Notes: generated by a model not told the origin, from the letters alone. A DNA stretch of 64,000 nucleotides from UBA6623 sp965248235 (GCA_965248235.1 CBDFIU010000002.1:620001-684000), one strand, 5' to 3'; positions 1 to 10,000 are shown, counted from the stretch's first letter. Program-made: numbers and translations.

Positions 1-1
1 C

Positions 2-823
2 ATATGGCGTTTCAATCTGCCAAATACCGACGGCGCGACCGGCACGGCGGTCAAGTTCAATCCTTCTTCCCGGGCGGACTATGAGCCACGATATTCTCCC
101 GACGGCAACCGCATCGCGTTCAAGTCGACTCGCTCCGGCGCCACGGAGATTTGGAAGTGCGACAGCGACGGTTCGAACCCCGTGCAGTTGACTTCGCCTG
201 GCGCCACGGAGACCTTCGAAGCAAGTAGGGCTCCCGATGGGAAGAGCATCGTGTTTGGGTCCGATGCCGAGGGACATTTCGACATCTAGGTCGTCAATGC
301 CGAGGGCGGCGCGGCGCGGCGCTTAACGAGCGATCCGTCGATGGACTTGCTGCCGGCTTGGTCGCGAAACGGCAAGTGGATCTACTTTGTGTCAAACCGC
401 AATGGAGATCACAAGTATTTCAAGATGCCGGCGGAAGGAGGCCCCGCCCAGGTGGTTACGGCCGGTGGGGGCAGAGCGATGGAGTCGCCCGACGGCAAGT
501 GGTTTTACTTTTGCCGCGACGCCAACCAATCTTTGTGGAGAATCCCGGTCGAGGGAGGCGAGGAAGAACAAATCCTCGACGCCACACACATGGGCTTCCT
601 TGACGTAGTCGAGGACGGGGTCTATTTCATTCCCCCATCCACTCCGGAAGCCGGTTTTTTGCTCCAATTCCTCCGCCTTGCCACGGGGGCCGTCGAGCCG
701 ATCCATGACTTCGAGGAACAGCCGCTTGGCGGCCTGAGCGTCTCCCCCGACGGCCGATCGATTCTCTTCGGCCAAATGGAACCACTGCAGGCCGATATCA
801 TGCTGGTCGAAAATTTCCGGTGA
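2..823 (+). pseudogene. PD40/TolB-like beta-propeller protein, C-terminal part, with in-frame amber
   Basis: The open frame enters from the left edge and reads to a TGA at 821-823. It encodes repeated WD40-like/PD40 blades with motifs such as YSPDGNRIAF, APDGKSIVFGS, WSRNGKWIYFVS and VSPDGRSILFGQ. Proteins of this type are TolB-like propellers, often sensor or peptidase-associated domains in Acidobacteriota. A TAG at 287-289 interrupts the frame exactly where FDI-W-VVNAEGG would be expected, so a TGG to TAG change is the simplest explanation; both sides remain in the same frame. The last 76 codons are closely similar to the fragment at 56969-57193, and the similarity runs about 75 bases past the stop. 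The 5' end lies outside the window. Whether the downstream part is still translated, for example from the ATG at 341, is unknown. Confidence 0.75.
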
Positions 824-932
824 GGGTGGCGGCGTTTCCTTGGTGCACGGAACCCGCGGCCCGGACCTGGTTCCCGGCCGGCCTGGCCCGTCAACATCCG
901 TTCTCATAGCGGTATCATGAGCGCCGCGCTTT

Positions 933-940
933 CATAGAAT
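933..940. repeat. Candidate outer 8-bp target-site repeat, left
   Basis: CATAGAAT lies 7 bases left of IS copy 1. It matches CATAGTAT at 56718-56725, immediately right of IS copy 5, at 7 of 8 positions. IS1595-family elements usually make 8-bp duplications. The 7 extra bases (941-947, GGGATTG) between this repeat and the IS end are unexplained; they resemble a decayed partial copy of the IS tip. Confidence 0.4.
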
Positions 941-947
941 GGGATTG

Positions 948-1984
948 GATGGGTATTTACTTGACTCAGGTGACCACAAGATGTAGGATCGGGGAAATGG
1001 AAGATTATCCTCGGAATCTGGCCGAGTTCGAGGCGCGTTTCGCCACCGAGCAGGCCTGTCGAGAGTATCTGTGTCAACTCCGCTGGCCGGAGGGTTTTCG
1101 TTGGTCCGCGATGCGGGCACGACAAAGCGTGGGCGGTGCGGACAGCGCTGCTGGAGTGCGCCGGCTGCGGGCATCAAGCTTCTCCAACGGCGGGCACAAT
1201 ATTTCAAGACACCCGCCAACCCCTCCAGAGTTGGTTTCGAGCCATGTGGTGGCTCACGAGCCAGAAGAACGGGGCGAGCGCGCTGGGCTTGCAGCGGGTG
1301 TTGGGCCTGGGCAGCTACAAAACGGCCTGGACTTGGTTGCATAAGCTCCGGCGCGCCATGGTGCGGCCCGGACGCGATCGGCTCAGCGGGCGCGTGGAGG
1401 TTGACGAGACTTACTTAGGAGGCTTGGAGGAGGGCGTGCGCGGTCGCCAAACCGACGCTAAGGCGCTGATTGTAGTAGCGGCCGAGGAAGATGGTGCCGG
1501 CATCGGGCGGGTTCGGATACGCACCATTCCCAACGCCTCCGGGGACAGCTTGATGGCCTTCGTCGGCGAGTCGATCGAACCCGGCAGCGTGGTCCATACC
1601 GACGGTTGGCTGGGATACGAACCGCTCGAAGGCGACGGCTATCGCCACGAGGTGAGCTACCTGGAGGGGCAACCGGCGCGCGCCTCGAAACTGCTCCCCC
1701 GGGTGCACCGCGTGGTGTCGTTAGTGAAGCGCTGGATACTGGGCACGCATCAAGGAGCGGTCAGTCACGAGCATCTCGACTCCTACCTCGACGAATTCGC
1801 CTTCCGCTTCAACCGCCGCAAGTCCAGAAGTCGAGGCAAGCTCTTTTACCGCCTGGTTCAACAGGCCGTCGCCGTGCCACCGGCACCCTACAAATCGCTG
1901 GTCGGAGGCACCGCGACACGCGCTACGGACGACCACAACATGTAGGGGCTATTTCCCAATACCTGAGTCAAGTAAATACCCATC
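948..1984 (+). mobile_element. IS1595-family insertion sequence, copy 1
   Basis: A 1037-bp element with perfect 24-bp terminal inverted repeats beginning GATGGGTATTTACTTGACTC. It is one base longer than the 1036-bp copies 2, 3 and 5 because of an extra G near 1103-1104. No 8-bp duplication directly abuts its two ends (TGGGATTG left, CCGTTCTT right), so its flanks were probably exchanged by recombination. Its left neighbour is the PD40 pseudogene and its right neighbour the truncated aldo/keto reductase. Confidence 0.95.
997..1945 (+). pseudogene. IS1595-family transposase, frameshifted (copy 1)
   Basis: Same gene as the intact 315-residue transposase of copy 2, read from the ATG that begins MEDYPRN. 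A single extra G in the stretch TTTTCGTTGGTCCGCG (1096-1111) shifts the frame just before the first CxxC of the N-terminal zinc ribbon. The rest of the gene, including the DDE-like catalytic core with VEVDETYLGG and HTDGWLGY, is intact in the shifted frame. Translation would stop or continue out of frame after about 35 residues, so this copy should not make active transposase by itself, although its ends could be used by protein from other copies. Confidence 0.9.
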
Positions 1985-2354
1985 CCGTTCTTTTCGCACA
2001 GCCAAAAGATTTCACAAAGTTGCCAGGCGCTGTAATTCGATGTCGCCGAATAACGGATCTTTCCCTCGCGTCGTAATTCTTCCACGGTTTCCAGCGTCTC
2101 TTCGATGGGAATGTCGTAATCCGGTTGATGCAAGTAATAGAGGGCCAAATAATCCGTCCCCAAACGAACAAGGCTCTCTTCGATGCCCCGTCGAATGGCG
2201 GCGCGGGATAGGCCGCCGTAGGAGGGTTCCTGTTTCATCAGCCCGCGCACCTTACTAGCGAGGACGACCTGCTTACGTCTCGGTCCGAGCGCGGCGCCGA
2301 GAATTTCCTCCGAGCGGCCCTGGTTATAAACGTTTGCGGTATCGAAAAACTTGA

Positions 2355-3390
2355 GATGGGTATTTACTTGACTCAGGTGACCACAAGATGTAGGATCGGG
2401 GAAATGGAAGATTATCCTCGGAATCTGGCCGAGTTCGAGGCGCGTTTCGCCACCGAGCAGGCCTGTCGAGAGTATCTGTGTCAACTCCGCTGGCCGGAGG
2501 GTTTTCGTTGTCCGCGATGCGGGCACGACAAAGCGTGGGCGGTGCGGACAGCGCTGCTGGAGTGCGCCGGCTGCGGGCATCAAGCTTCTCCAACGGCGGG
2601 CACAATATTTCAAGACACCCGCCAACCCCTCCAGAGTTGGTTTCGAGCGATGTGGTGGCTCACGAGCCAGAAGAACGGGGCGAGCGCGCTGGGCTTGCAG
2701 CGGGTGTTGGGCCTGGGCAGCTACAAAACGGCCTGGACTTGGTTGCATAAGCTCCGGCGCGCCATGGTGCGGCCCGGACGCGATCGGCTCAGCGGGCGCG
2801 TGGAGGTTGACGAGACTTACTTAGGAGGCTTGGAGGAGGGCGTGCGCGGTCGCCAAACCGACGCTAAGGCGCTGATTGTAGTAGCGGCCGAGGAAGATGG
2901 TGCCGGCATCGGGCGGGTTCGGATACGCACCATTCCCAACGCCTCCGGGGACAGCTTGATGGCCTTCGTCGGCGAGTCGATCGAACCCGGCAGCGTGGTC
3001 CATACCGACGGTTGGCTGGGATACGAACCGCTCGAAGGCGACGGCTATCGCCACGAGGTGAGCTACCTGGAGGGGCAACCGGCGCGCGCCTCGAAACTGC
3101 TCCCCCGGGTGCACCGCGTGGTGTCGTTAGTGAAGCGCTGGATACTGGGCACGCATCAAGGAGCGGTCAGTCACGAGCATCTCGACTCCTACCTCGACGA
3201 ATTCGCCTTCCGCTTCAACCGCCGCAAGTCCAGAAGTCGAGGCAAGCTCTTTTACCGCCTGGTTCAACAGGCCGTCGCCGTGCCACCGGCACCCTACAAA
3301 TCGCTGGTCGGAGGCACCGCGACACGCGCTACGGACGACCACAACATGTAGGGGCTATTTCCCAATACCTGAGTCAAGTAAATACCCATC
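2355..3390 (+). mobile_element. IS1595-family insertion sequence, copy 2 (intact)
   Basis: A 1036-bp element with perfect 24-bp inverted repeats. It is flanked by AAACTTGA (2347-2354) and TAACTTGA (3391-3398), an 8-bp target duplication with one mismatch, as expected for the IS1595 family. It is inserted in the aldo/keto reductase gene, in the opposite orientation to that gene. It differs from copy 5 by very few bases, so the insertion is recent in relative terms. Confidence 0.95.
2404..3351 (+). CDS. IS1595-family (ISXO2-like) transposase, copy 2
   Basis: The protein of 315 residues catalyses cut and joining of the IS ends. It has an N-terminal zinc ribbon (CPRCG, then CAGCG, roughly residues 35-60), followed by an RNase H-fold core with VEVDETYLGG (first Asp), VHTDGWLGY (second Asp) and the family signature EFAFRFNRR near the C-terminus, where the third acidic or Asn position lies. 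I chose the ATG at 2404 because GGATCGGGG precedes it closely; an ATG inside the left inverted repeat at 2356 would add 16 residues. The gene ends with TAG 36 bases inside the right end of the element. The frame is intact, so this copy could supply transposase to the others. Confidence 0.93.
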   Translation: MEDYPRNLAEFEARFATEQACREYLCQLRWPEGFRCPRCGHDKAWAVRTALLECAGCGHQASPTAGTIFQDTRQPLQSWFRAMWWLTSQKNGASALGLQRVLGLGSYKTAWTWLHKLRRAMVRPGRDRLSGRVEVDETYLGGLEEGVRGRQTDAKALIVVAAEEDGAGIGRVRIRTIPNASGDSLMAFVGESIEPGSVVHTDGWLGYEPLEGDGYRHEVSYLEGQPARASKLLPRVHRVVSLVKRWILGTHQGAVSHEHLDSYLDEFAFRFNRRKSRSRGKLFYRLVQQAVAVPPAPYKSLVGGTATRATDDHNM

Positions 3391-3679
3391 TAACTTGATT
3401 CCGGCGTCGAGGCAAATGTCGACCATACGCCTCGACTCGGCTTCGTCGGCTTGCGAGCCGAATGTCATGGTCCCCATGCAAGCCCTGGAGACTTCGAGGT
3501 CGGCGTGCGGCAATTTTGTTGTTTCCATCTTGATTCCTATCCAATCGATAAGCGCGGTGAGAGGCGTTGTTTGGAATGCGGTTTACGGGCAGTCGATAGC
3601 CCCTTACCGCGGGCGGAGTGTAGATCAGGTTATTAAACTCTTCCTTGTGGGATGTAGAGTATGTTAGCATTGAAGCGTT

Positions 3680-3922
3680 ATGATGGATGTACTTGCTTTA
3701 CTCATCGAAGAAAGAGATCGCCTGAATCAAGCGATCGCTGTGTTGCAAGGCCCTAAGCGTCGCGGCCGGCCGCCGGGAAGCGGCTCGTCCGTGAAGACAG
3801 ACGCCGCTAAGCCGGCCGTCAAGAAAAGGAAGCGGCGTACCATGAGCGACGAGCAAAAAGCCGTCGTTTCAGCCCGTATGAAAAAATACTGGGCGGCACG
3901 GCGCAAAGCCAAGAAAAAGTGA
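3680..3922 (+). CDS. Small basic AT-hook-like protein
   Basis: An 80-residue protein. The N-terminus (about residues 1-24) looks like a short helix or coiled coil with LIEERDRLNQAIAVL. It is followed by KRRGRPPGSG, a good match to the AT-hook core (RGRP) that binds the minor groove of AT-rich DNA. A Lys/Arg-rich tail follows, with MSDEQKAVVSARMKKYWAARR, a motif I know from small hypothetical proteins of Acidobacteriota and related phyla. Two ATGs (3680, 3683) are adjacent and no clear Shine-Dalgarno sequence is visible. It is divergent from the broken aldo/keto reductase, with about 150 bases of shared upstream DNA. A nucleoid-associated or regulatory role is inference from the AT-hook alone. 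Confidence 0.7.
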   Translation: MMDVLALLIEERDRLNQAIAVLQGPKRRGRPPGSGSSVKTDAAKPAVKKRKRRTMSDEQKAVVSARMKKYWAARRKAKKK

Positions 3923-4068
3923 CGTAAGCGTCCCTGGAACGTTCCAGGTCGGTGGAATCGCGCTGCAAAGCGGCCCACGAGTTATCCGGTCGGTTTGGTG
4001 GAAGTGAAGTGTGTCCGCGAATTGGATTAACACTGTGTCTCAGCCAATGCCGGTCGGCCCATGCGGGC

Positions 4069-4977
4069 TTATTTACCGAGGGCGCGGCGCAAGGCGCTCT
4101 CTAGTTCCGGGTACTGATAGGCGTAGCCGAGTTGTTCGGCCTCGGCGGGCAGCACGCGTTTGCTCGATAAGAGTTCCGCCGCAAAGCCTCCCAAAATGAT
4201 CTTGAGGGCGAAAGCCGGGGCGGGCATGAAGGCTGGCCTCGACAGAACGCGGCCCAGCACGCGGGCGAACTCCTTTTGCCGCAGCGGGGACGGGGCAACG
4301 CCGTTGACGACGCCTTGCCGGCCCGTGTCCAATAGCCGGATCACCAAGCCGATCAAGTCATCGCGGTGAATCCAGGACCACCACTGGCGGCCGGAGCCCA
4401 ACGGTCCGCCGGCGCCGAGTTGAGCCGGAAGTAACATCGCACCGAGAGCTCCGCCGCCGCGCGCCAACACAATCCCGACGCGAAGGCGTGCCACGCGAAT
4501 GTCGTATTCCTCGGCCCTGCGGGCCTCGGCTTCCCATTCGCGGCTCACGCCGGCGAGAAAATCGGTCCCCGGGGGGGAGGACTCCGTCAATTCCTCGTCG
4601 TTTCGGTCGCCGTAATAGCCTATCGCGCTCGCGGAAACCAAGACACGGGGCTTTGGATCCGCGTGCCGTAGGGCGTCGACGAGGTGGCGGGTGCCCACGA
4701 CGCGGCTGTCGCGGATGGCCTGTTTCTTCGTGGTTGTCCAGCGCCCCACCACGCTTTCCCCGAGCAGGTTAACGACGCCTTCGACTCCGTCGAACGCATT
4801 ACGCGGGGCGGGAGAGGCGGCGGGTTCCCAAGCGTGGGCCTCGACGAGGTCGGGGACCGTCACCAAGGCTCTCTCGGGATCGCGGGACAGCGCCGTCACA
4901 CGATGTCCCTGCTCGGTGAGGGCCCGACAAAGCGCGGTGCCAATAAAGCCGGTTGCTCCGGTGACGAGGATGTTCAT
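4069..4977 (-). CDS. TIGR01777 family NAD(P)-dependent epimerase
   Basis: A protein of 302 residues beginning MNILVTGATGFIG, the glycine-rich Rossmann dinucleotide site of extended SDRs. GVVNLLGESVVGRWT and SASAIGYYGDR follow, with the Tyr of YYGD at the position expected in the SulA/YfcH-type TIGR01777 epimerases. The C-terminal half carries the DUF1731-like segment ending in a conserved region with PAFALKIILGGFAAELLSSKRVLP. The length fits the family. The ATG at 4977 is preceded by GGAAGG; a TTG one codon upstream is also open. The substrate of these proteins is not established; a nucleotide-sugar or lipid-linked sugar is often suggested. It stands alone and its upstream region is shared with the plus-strand gene at 5257. 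Confidence 0.9.
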   Translation of the reverse strand: MNILVTGATGFIGTALCRALTEQGHRVTALSRDPERALVTVPDLVEAHAWEPAASPAPRNAFDGVEGVVNLLGESVVGRWTTTKKQAIRDSRVVGTRHLVDALRHADPKPRVLVSASAIGYYGDRNDEELTESSPPGTDFLAGVSREWEAEARRAEEYDIRVARLRVGIVLARGGGALGAMLLPAQLGAGGPLGSGRQWWSWIHRDDLIGLVIRLLDTGRQGVVNGVAPSPLRQKEFARVLGRVLSRPAFMPAPAFALKIILGGFAAELLSSKRVLPAEAEQLGYAYQYPELESALRRALGK

Positions 4978-5256
4978 CAAGTCGTCCTTCCCCCGGTCTT
5001 GCCCTCGACGCGGCGAGCCGGCGCGTATCGAGTCGCGATCTCAATGGTACCGCGCGCGGCCTCGGTGGGGATCGCGCCGTGAATGCCCCGCAGTGGACAA
5101 GCTCGGCCGTGTTTCTTTGCCAGTCGTTGCGGCGGAGCGTTGGTTCGGACACCGATTGTCAACGTACGGGCGCCGACCGGGGCGGCGTTGCCGGCCTATA
5201 CTGGGACTTTCGCGAAGTCTTCGGCATTGATTGGCCGCCCTCGCGAGAGGCATTTC

Positions 5257-6159
5257 TTGGCAAACGAATCCCCTCGGGAACTTCCCCGTTGGAAGTCTAT
5301 CGTCGGTTGGAGCGCGGCGGTCGTGATGGCCGTGCTTTGGCTCGTCGCGGGCGTTTACAAACTTACCGACCTTTCCGGCTTCCAAGTGAAGATGACGCAA
5401 TTGCTGGTGCCGGTTTCGGTGAGTCTGCCGGCGACCATCGCGCTGGCGGTTTCGGAAACCTTCACCGGCTTACTGTTGTTGCGTCCGGTGTGGCGGCGTT
5501 GGGGCGGATATCTCTCCGTCGTCCTGTTGCTGGTTTTCATGGCTTACGTGGGGTTCAACTACGAAGCGCTGCGGGGGGCCGACTGCAGTTGCTTCCCGTG
5601 GGTTGAAAGAGCCGTCGGCCCGGGGTTTTTCATTGGTGACGGCATCATGTTGGCGATTGGGGCAATGGCGGCTGTTTTCTCACCGCCGCCGGCACGTCGG
5701 CGCGGCGCGGCGACGCTGCTTGCCGGCGTCGTGGTGTTGGGCGGGGTTTCGGCGGCGTGGGATCAGTTGGGCCCCGGCCCCGAGGCCGATGTTCCCGCCA
5801 CGATTCAGGTTGCGTCCGGGGAACTGGATTTGCACGACGGCGCGGTCTTTATCTACTTTTTCAATCCGACTTGTTTGCACTGTCTGGACGCGGGCATCGC
5901 GATGGCGGAGTTGAACTGGAAGGCGACGTTCGTGGGCGTGCCGACGCAGGACTTCGAATTCGCGCCGGGCTTCGTTGATGACACGGGCCTCAAGGAGGTG
6001 CGGCTTTCGCCGGATCTCGATTTGCTGCGGGGGAAGTTTCCGTTCGAGGATGTCCCTTACGGCGTGGCGATCAACGAGGGCCGGGTGGTGGAGAAGCTGC
6101 TTTTCTTCGAGGAACCGGAGCTGAGCCGGCAGCTTCAAGAAATCGGTTTCGTGGAATAG
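5257..6159 (+). CDS. MauE/DoxX-like membrane protein fused to a thioredoxin-like CxxC domain
   Basis: About 300 residues from a TTG at 5257, chosen because GAGAGG sits 6 bases upstream; longer frames back to 5083 lack a convincing start. Four or five hydrophobic helices between residues 15 and 190 resemble the MauE/DoxX fold (WLVAGVYKLTDLSGF, then a CSC pair near residue 109 where MauE proteins carry Cys-x-Cys). After a last helix, a periplasmic or extracellular part contains FFNPTCLHCLDAG with a CxxC near residue 205, typical of thioredoxin-fold redox proteins. The family logic suggests thiol-disulfide exchange between the membrane Cys pair and the CxxC domain, as in MauE/MauD. Here both parts are in one chain. 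The partner protein is unknown. Confidence 0.75.
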   Translation: MANESPRELPRWKSIVGWSAAVVMAVLWLVAGVYKLTDLSGFQVKMTQLLVPVSVSLPATIALAVSETFTGLLLLRPVWRRWGGYLSVVLLLVFMAYVGFNYEALRGADCSCFPWVERAVGPGFFIGDGIMLAIGAMAAVFSPPPARRRGAATLLAGVVVLGGVSAAWDQLGPGPEADVPATIQVASGELDLHDGAVFIYFFNPTCLHCLDAGIAMAELNWKATFVGVPTQDFEFAPGFVDDTGLKEVRLSPDLDLLRGKFPFEDVPYGVAINEGRVVEKLLFFEEPELSRQLQEIGFVE

Positions 6160-6302
6160 CAGCCCGCGGCGCCGGTCCGACTGCGCGAAAAGCGAGTACA
6201 ACCACCGATTTTCGCCGGCCAACCGTGTGGGAAACTAATCGGTTCGACGAGCGAACATCGGCATGGCAGCCCCCCATTTTCGCCCGAGACAAAGGAATAA
6301 CA

Positions 6303-7073
6303 ATGTCCGCTGATCTTTTTAATCTTTCCGGCAAGGCCGCTCTCATTACCGGCGGCGGCCGCGGTCTGGGCAAAGCCATGGCTCGCGGTTTCGCCCAGGC
6401 CGGGGCTGATATTTTTATCGCTTCCCGCACCGAAAGTGAACTGGAAGCCGCGGCCGCCGAAGTCGGCGACGGGCTCGACGTCAAGGTCGAGTGGATGGGA
6501 GTCGATATGACCGACCGCGATCAGGTCGACGGGCTGGCGCGGGAGGCGGTCTCGCGACTCGGCAAGATCGATATTCTTGTCAACAACGCCGGCACGAACA
6601 TCCCCGCCGCCATCGACGACATTGCCGACGACGGGTGGGACCAAGTCGTCGAGTTGAATCTCTCCGGTTGCATGAGGCTGATGCGCGCGTTGATTCCCGC
6701 CATGAAAGAACGCGGGTGGGGCCGCGTCATCAATATCTCCTCGATATTGGGCCTGGCGGCCAAGGAGACGCGCAACGTCTACTGCGCGACGAAGTTCGGC
6801 CTGATCGGTTTGACGAAAGCCGCCGCGCTCGACGTCGGCTCATCGAATGTAACCGTCAATGCCATCGCACCGGGGCCGTTCCTCACTGAACTGCCGGGGA
6901 GTCTGCTGACCGATGCGGAGAAGAAGCTCTTCGCCGAGCGGACGGCTCTGGGTCGGTGGGGACGTCCCGAGGAACTGGTCGGCCCGGCGTTGATGATGGC
7001 GAGCGACGCGGGAAGCTTCGTTACGGGGACCTGTTTGACGGTCGATGGCGGGGTGCTGGCGCGGGGGATTTGA
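6303..7073 (+). CDS. Short-chain dehydrogenase/reductase, gluconate 5-dehydrogenase-like
   Basis: A classical SDR of 256 residues. The cofactor site is TGGGRGLG (about residues 16-23), NNAG follows at NNAGTN, and the catalytic set is Ser in NISSILG, Tyr159 and Lys163 in YCATK. The C-terminal VDGG motif is present. The start ATG at 6303 is preceded by AAAGGAAT. The overall pattern (GLGKAMARGFAQAGADIFIASR, GRWGRPEELVGPALMMASDA) fits the 2-deoxygluconate/gluconate 5-dehydrogenase-like branch, though the exact substrate cannot be assigned. It ends 2 bases before the convergent stop of the large Ig-like gene on the other strand. Confidence 0.88.
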   Translation: MSADLFNLSGKAALITGGGRGLGKAMARGFAQAGADIFIASRTESELEAAAAEVGDGLDVKVEWMGVDMTDRDQVDGLAREAVSRLGKIDILVNNAGTNIPAAIDDIADDGWDQVVELNLSGCMRLMRALIPAMKERGWGRVINISSILGLAAKETRNVYCATKFGLIGLTKAAALDVGSSNVTVNAIAPGPFLTELPGSLLTDAEKKLFAERTALGRWGRPEELVGPALMMASDAGSFVTGTCLTVDGGVLARGI

Positions 7074-7075
7074 TG

Positions 7076-10000
7076 TCATGGGCCGATCGAGAGCAGCGTG
7101 TCTTGGCTTGCCACGCCGCCCGATACCACGGACAATTTGCGGTTGCCGAGCTGCACGTCCTGGGGCACGCGGAAATTGATCTGGTACGCCGAGATCAAGT
7201 TCGGTGCGTAGAACGACCCTAAAACTTCGACGCCCTCATCGTCGATCCCGACGACGGGTGAAATCACACTGCGCGGCGGGGGGGCCGGTCCCGGCACATT
7301 GGTCCCGACCGCGGGATCGGTGATTCCAAGGCCGGTGAGAAAGAGCAAGATTACTTCGTTGGGCCGAGCGGGATGCGACGGCTCGACCAGCGAAAAGTCG
7401 GCGTGCAGCGCGGCGGCGATCCGCACGCCGTTCCGCGAATTCTCGAAAATACCCGGCTGCACCGCCAAGAGCGGAACCCCGGCGATCGTCGATTCGGCGC
7501 CGTTATTTTCGATGCGGACCGTCGCCGTTCCGGGAGCCGTCAAGCCGAAAGGTACCTGGACGTTGATCTGCTCTTGTCCGTTGACATTGGCTAAGGCCAG
7601 GATTGGCGCTTCAATGCCGTTGATCCGCACGCGCACGCCCCGCAGGATGGTGGGAAACGGAAATACTTGCGGGAGGACCTCGCCGTCCACGCCTTCCGTC
7701 AACCCGACGCCGAAAATACTGCCGGCGCTTCCGGGAACCCAGCCTTGTCGGAAGCTCGCCGCGTTGACGAACCCGAGCGCGGTCACTTGCGGCAGCCGCC
7801 CGATCGTATTGATCGTAAAAGACACGTTTTTGCCCACGGCGGAAGCCGCTACGCGAATCGTTCCCAGGACCGTTCCGGCCTGAACCGAGGCCTACGCGCG
7901 CCCCAGCGATTTGGTGATGACGGTTGTCTCGGTGGTGAGCGCCGCGGACCCCTGCACGACGACGAAGGTCACTTCGACGCCGGGTACGCCTTGGCCGTCG
8001 TCGTCTTGGGCTTCGACGACCAGCGGCATCGAGGTCACTTCGCCGAGCGCCAGGGTCTGATTGTTGCCGGAAACAATATCCAGTTGGGTGGCGTCGACTT
8101 CGACGGTGAGATCGAAAACAACCGTTCGCGAATCCGACGTTGCCGTGATCGTAAAAGGCCCGGGCCGGTTGCCGAGTCTCACGAGCGTCGAGGTGCGGCC
8201 TTGGCCGTCGCTGGTGCCGATGGTATTGATCAGCGTGGCCGCTTGGGGAGGTTCGACGGTCCATGTCACGCTTGCTCCCTGAAGCGGGTTCTCGCAAATA
8301 TCGGTCACGCGGGCGACCAGGGCGACTTGATTCAACAGTTGGCCGGGAGAACCGCTCTGGTTGTCGCCCTGCACCTTGGTGAGCAGCGCGGGCAGTCCGG
8401 GAGAGGCTCGATAACTCACGCTCCGCAACGGCTCGCCACCCGGTTCCAGAGCGATATCGATCGTACCGAGGCCGGAAAAACATCCGAACGTCACGGAGGT
8501 TTTGGCGCGGCCGTCGAAGCGGGTCAGCCCGACGATGGGATCGAAGCTTGCGTCGCGGGTGGAAGAGTAGAAGATCGCCGCACCCGCCACCGGGTCGACG
8601 TCGACATCGAAAGCCTGCACTTCGATGGCGTCTTCCACGGTTTCCCCGACCAATACGTCCAAGGAAGAGTCGCTGAGAAGAATCAACGTCTCGACGTCTT
8701 CCGAGCTGGTCGCAACGACAATTACGTCAAAGGGGGAGGGCAACGATCTTCCCGAGTCATCCGAGACAAACACTTGCACCTCGGTGGGCACGACGACGCT
8801 GCCGGCCTGGCATGAGATCGAGGCCAGCCCATCGGGACCGGTAATCACGCTGACCGGACACAGCAAGACGAATTGATTCGTCGTGCTTATGGAAAGCTCA
8901 AGGTCGGCTTGCGGCTCGCCTTCCAACACCGCGCTGACCACCAGCGGCTCGGGCAGGGTCGCATTGCGGGGAGCGATTTGGTTGTCGCCCGAAACCTTGG
9001 CCAGCCCTTCTTCGGTGGGCACTCGCTGAGAATGGTGGCTGAGAACGGCGTGTCGAGATCCTGCAGGAACTCATCGACCACCGAGATTTGCACATTGGTG
9101 GTCGAGTCCACGGGCCCGGCGGTGCAATGAATGGTCCCGACACCGCTCGAATCGGTCCGCACGCCGTTGCCGCACGACACGACCCCTCCCGGCGACGTGC
9201 TCACGGTCAGCAGCGCGTCCTCTCGCGGCTCGCCGCCGAATCGGTCCGAGACGCGAAGGGGCTCCGGGAAGGAGCTGTTGCGCAATACCGTCTGATTGTC
9301 GCCCGACAGGATGGTCAAGCCGCTGACCGGAACGCTCTCGTCGACCACCGTGGCGGCGAAAGGGTCGGCGATTGTACGGCCTCCGTCGTCGCTCACCGAG
9401 ATATGCACGACCGCGGTCTCCGCGAGATCGAGAGCGCTACAGGTGAAGGCCGCTTCTCCGTCCACGTCCACGACGCCGCCATCCGACACGGCGCAGGAAA
9501 CGACGCCGTTCGGCTCGTCCGACACCGAGATTACGGCGCCCTCTTGCGGCGTGTCGGAGACGAAGTCGGTCACTTTGAACGTCGTCGAAAAGGATTCCCC
9601 TTCCGTAACGACTTGTCCGTCACCCGCCAACTTTTGCAGCCCTTCTCGCGCCGGCGTCGACGGCGCAATCAAAACCGAAAAGGGCGGTGAGGGCGTTCTG
9701 TCGAGGTCGTCGCTGATGCCAATCGTTTCGAGCGTCAGCTCGCTGACGACCGAGGCGTCGCAGGAAACCATGGCCAGACCGTCGGAGTCGGTGGCGACCA
9801 AGGGACTGTCGCACGAGGCGGAGACGCCCGGAAAGGTGCCAAGGAAGTTGATGACGACCCCGGGTTGGGGGTCTCCGTTGTCGTCCAGGGCCCGCGCCAC
9901 GATCGAAAAGGTGGAACCTGATTGCACGGTCTGCCCGTCGCCGGAGAACTTATTCAACGACCCTTGCCGGGCGATGGGCGGCGAAGTGAGTGATACGGCG

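Larger units (their letters stand above)
1985..3528 (-). pseudogene. Aldo/keto reductase, split by IS copy 2 and cut off by IS copy 1
   Basis: Read on the minus strand from an ATG at 3528, the gene starts METTKLPHADLEVSRACMGT and reaches CLDAGIK, where IS copy 2 (2355-3390) interrupts it. It resumes with FFDTANVYNQGRSEE and runs to LCEKNG, where IS copy 1 cuts it at 1985. Removing IS copy 2 and one 8-bp repeat restores CLDAGIKFFDTANVY, a typical AKR motif. The four AKR catalytic residues can be placed: Asp and Tyr in FDTANVY, Lys in LASKVR, and His in YLHQPD. Only about 170 codons remain of a family usually near 320; the C-terminal half is not seen left of copy 1. The remnant should be inactive. 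Confidence 0.88.

Noticed and set aside
287..7894. Amber codons read as an amino acid (recoding), since TAG interrupts two otherwise open frames at 287 and 7892.
   Set aside because: Many genes here end with TAG at expected places (6159, 12726, 56678, 41814), and no suppressor tRNA or selenocysteine/pyrrolysine element is visible, so point mutation or sequencing error is simpler.
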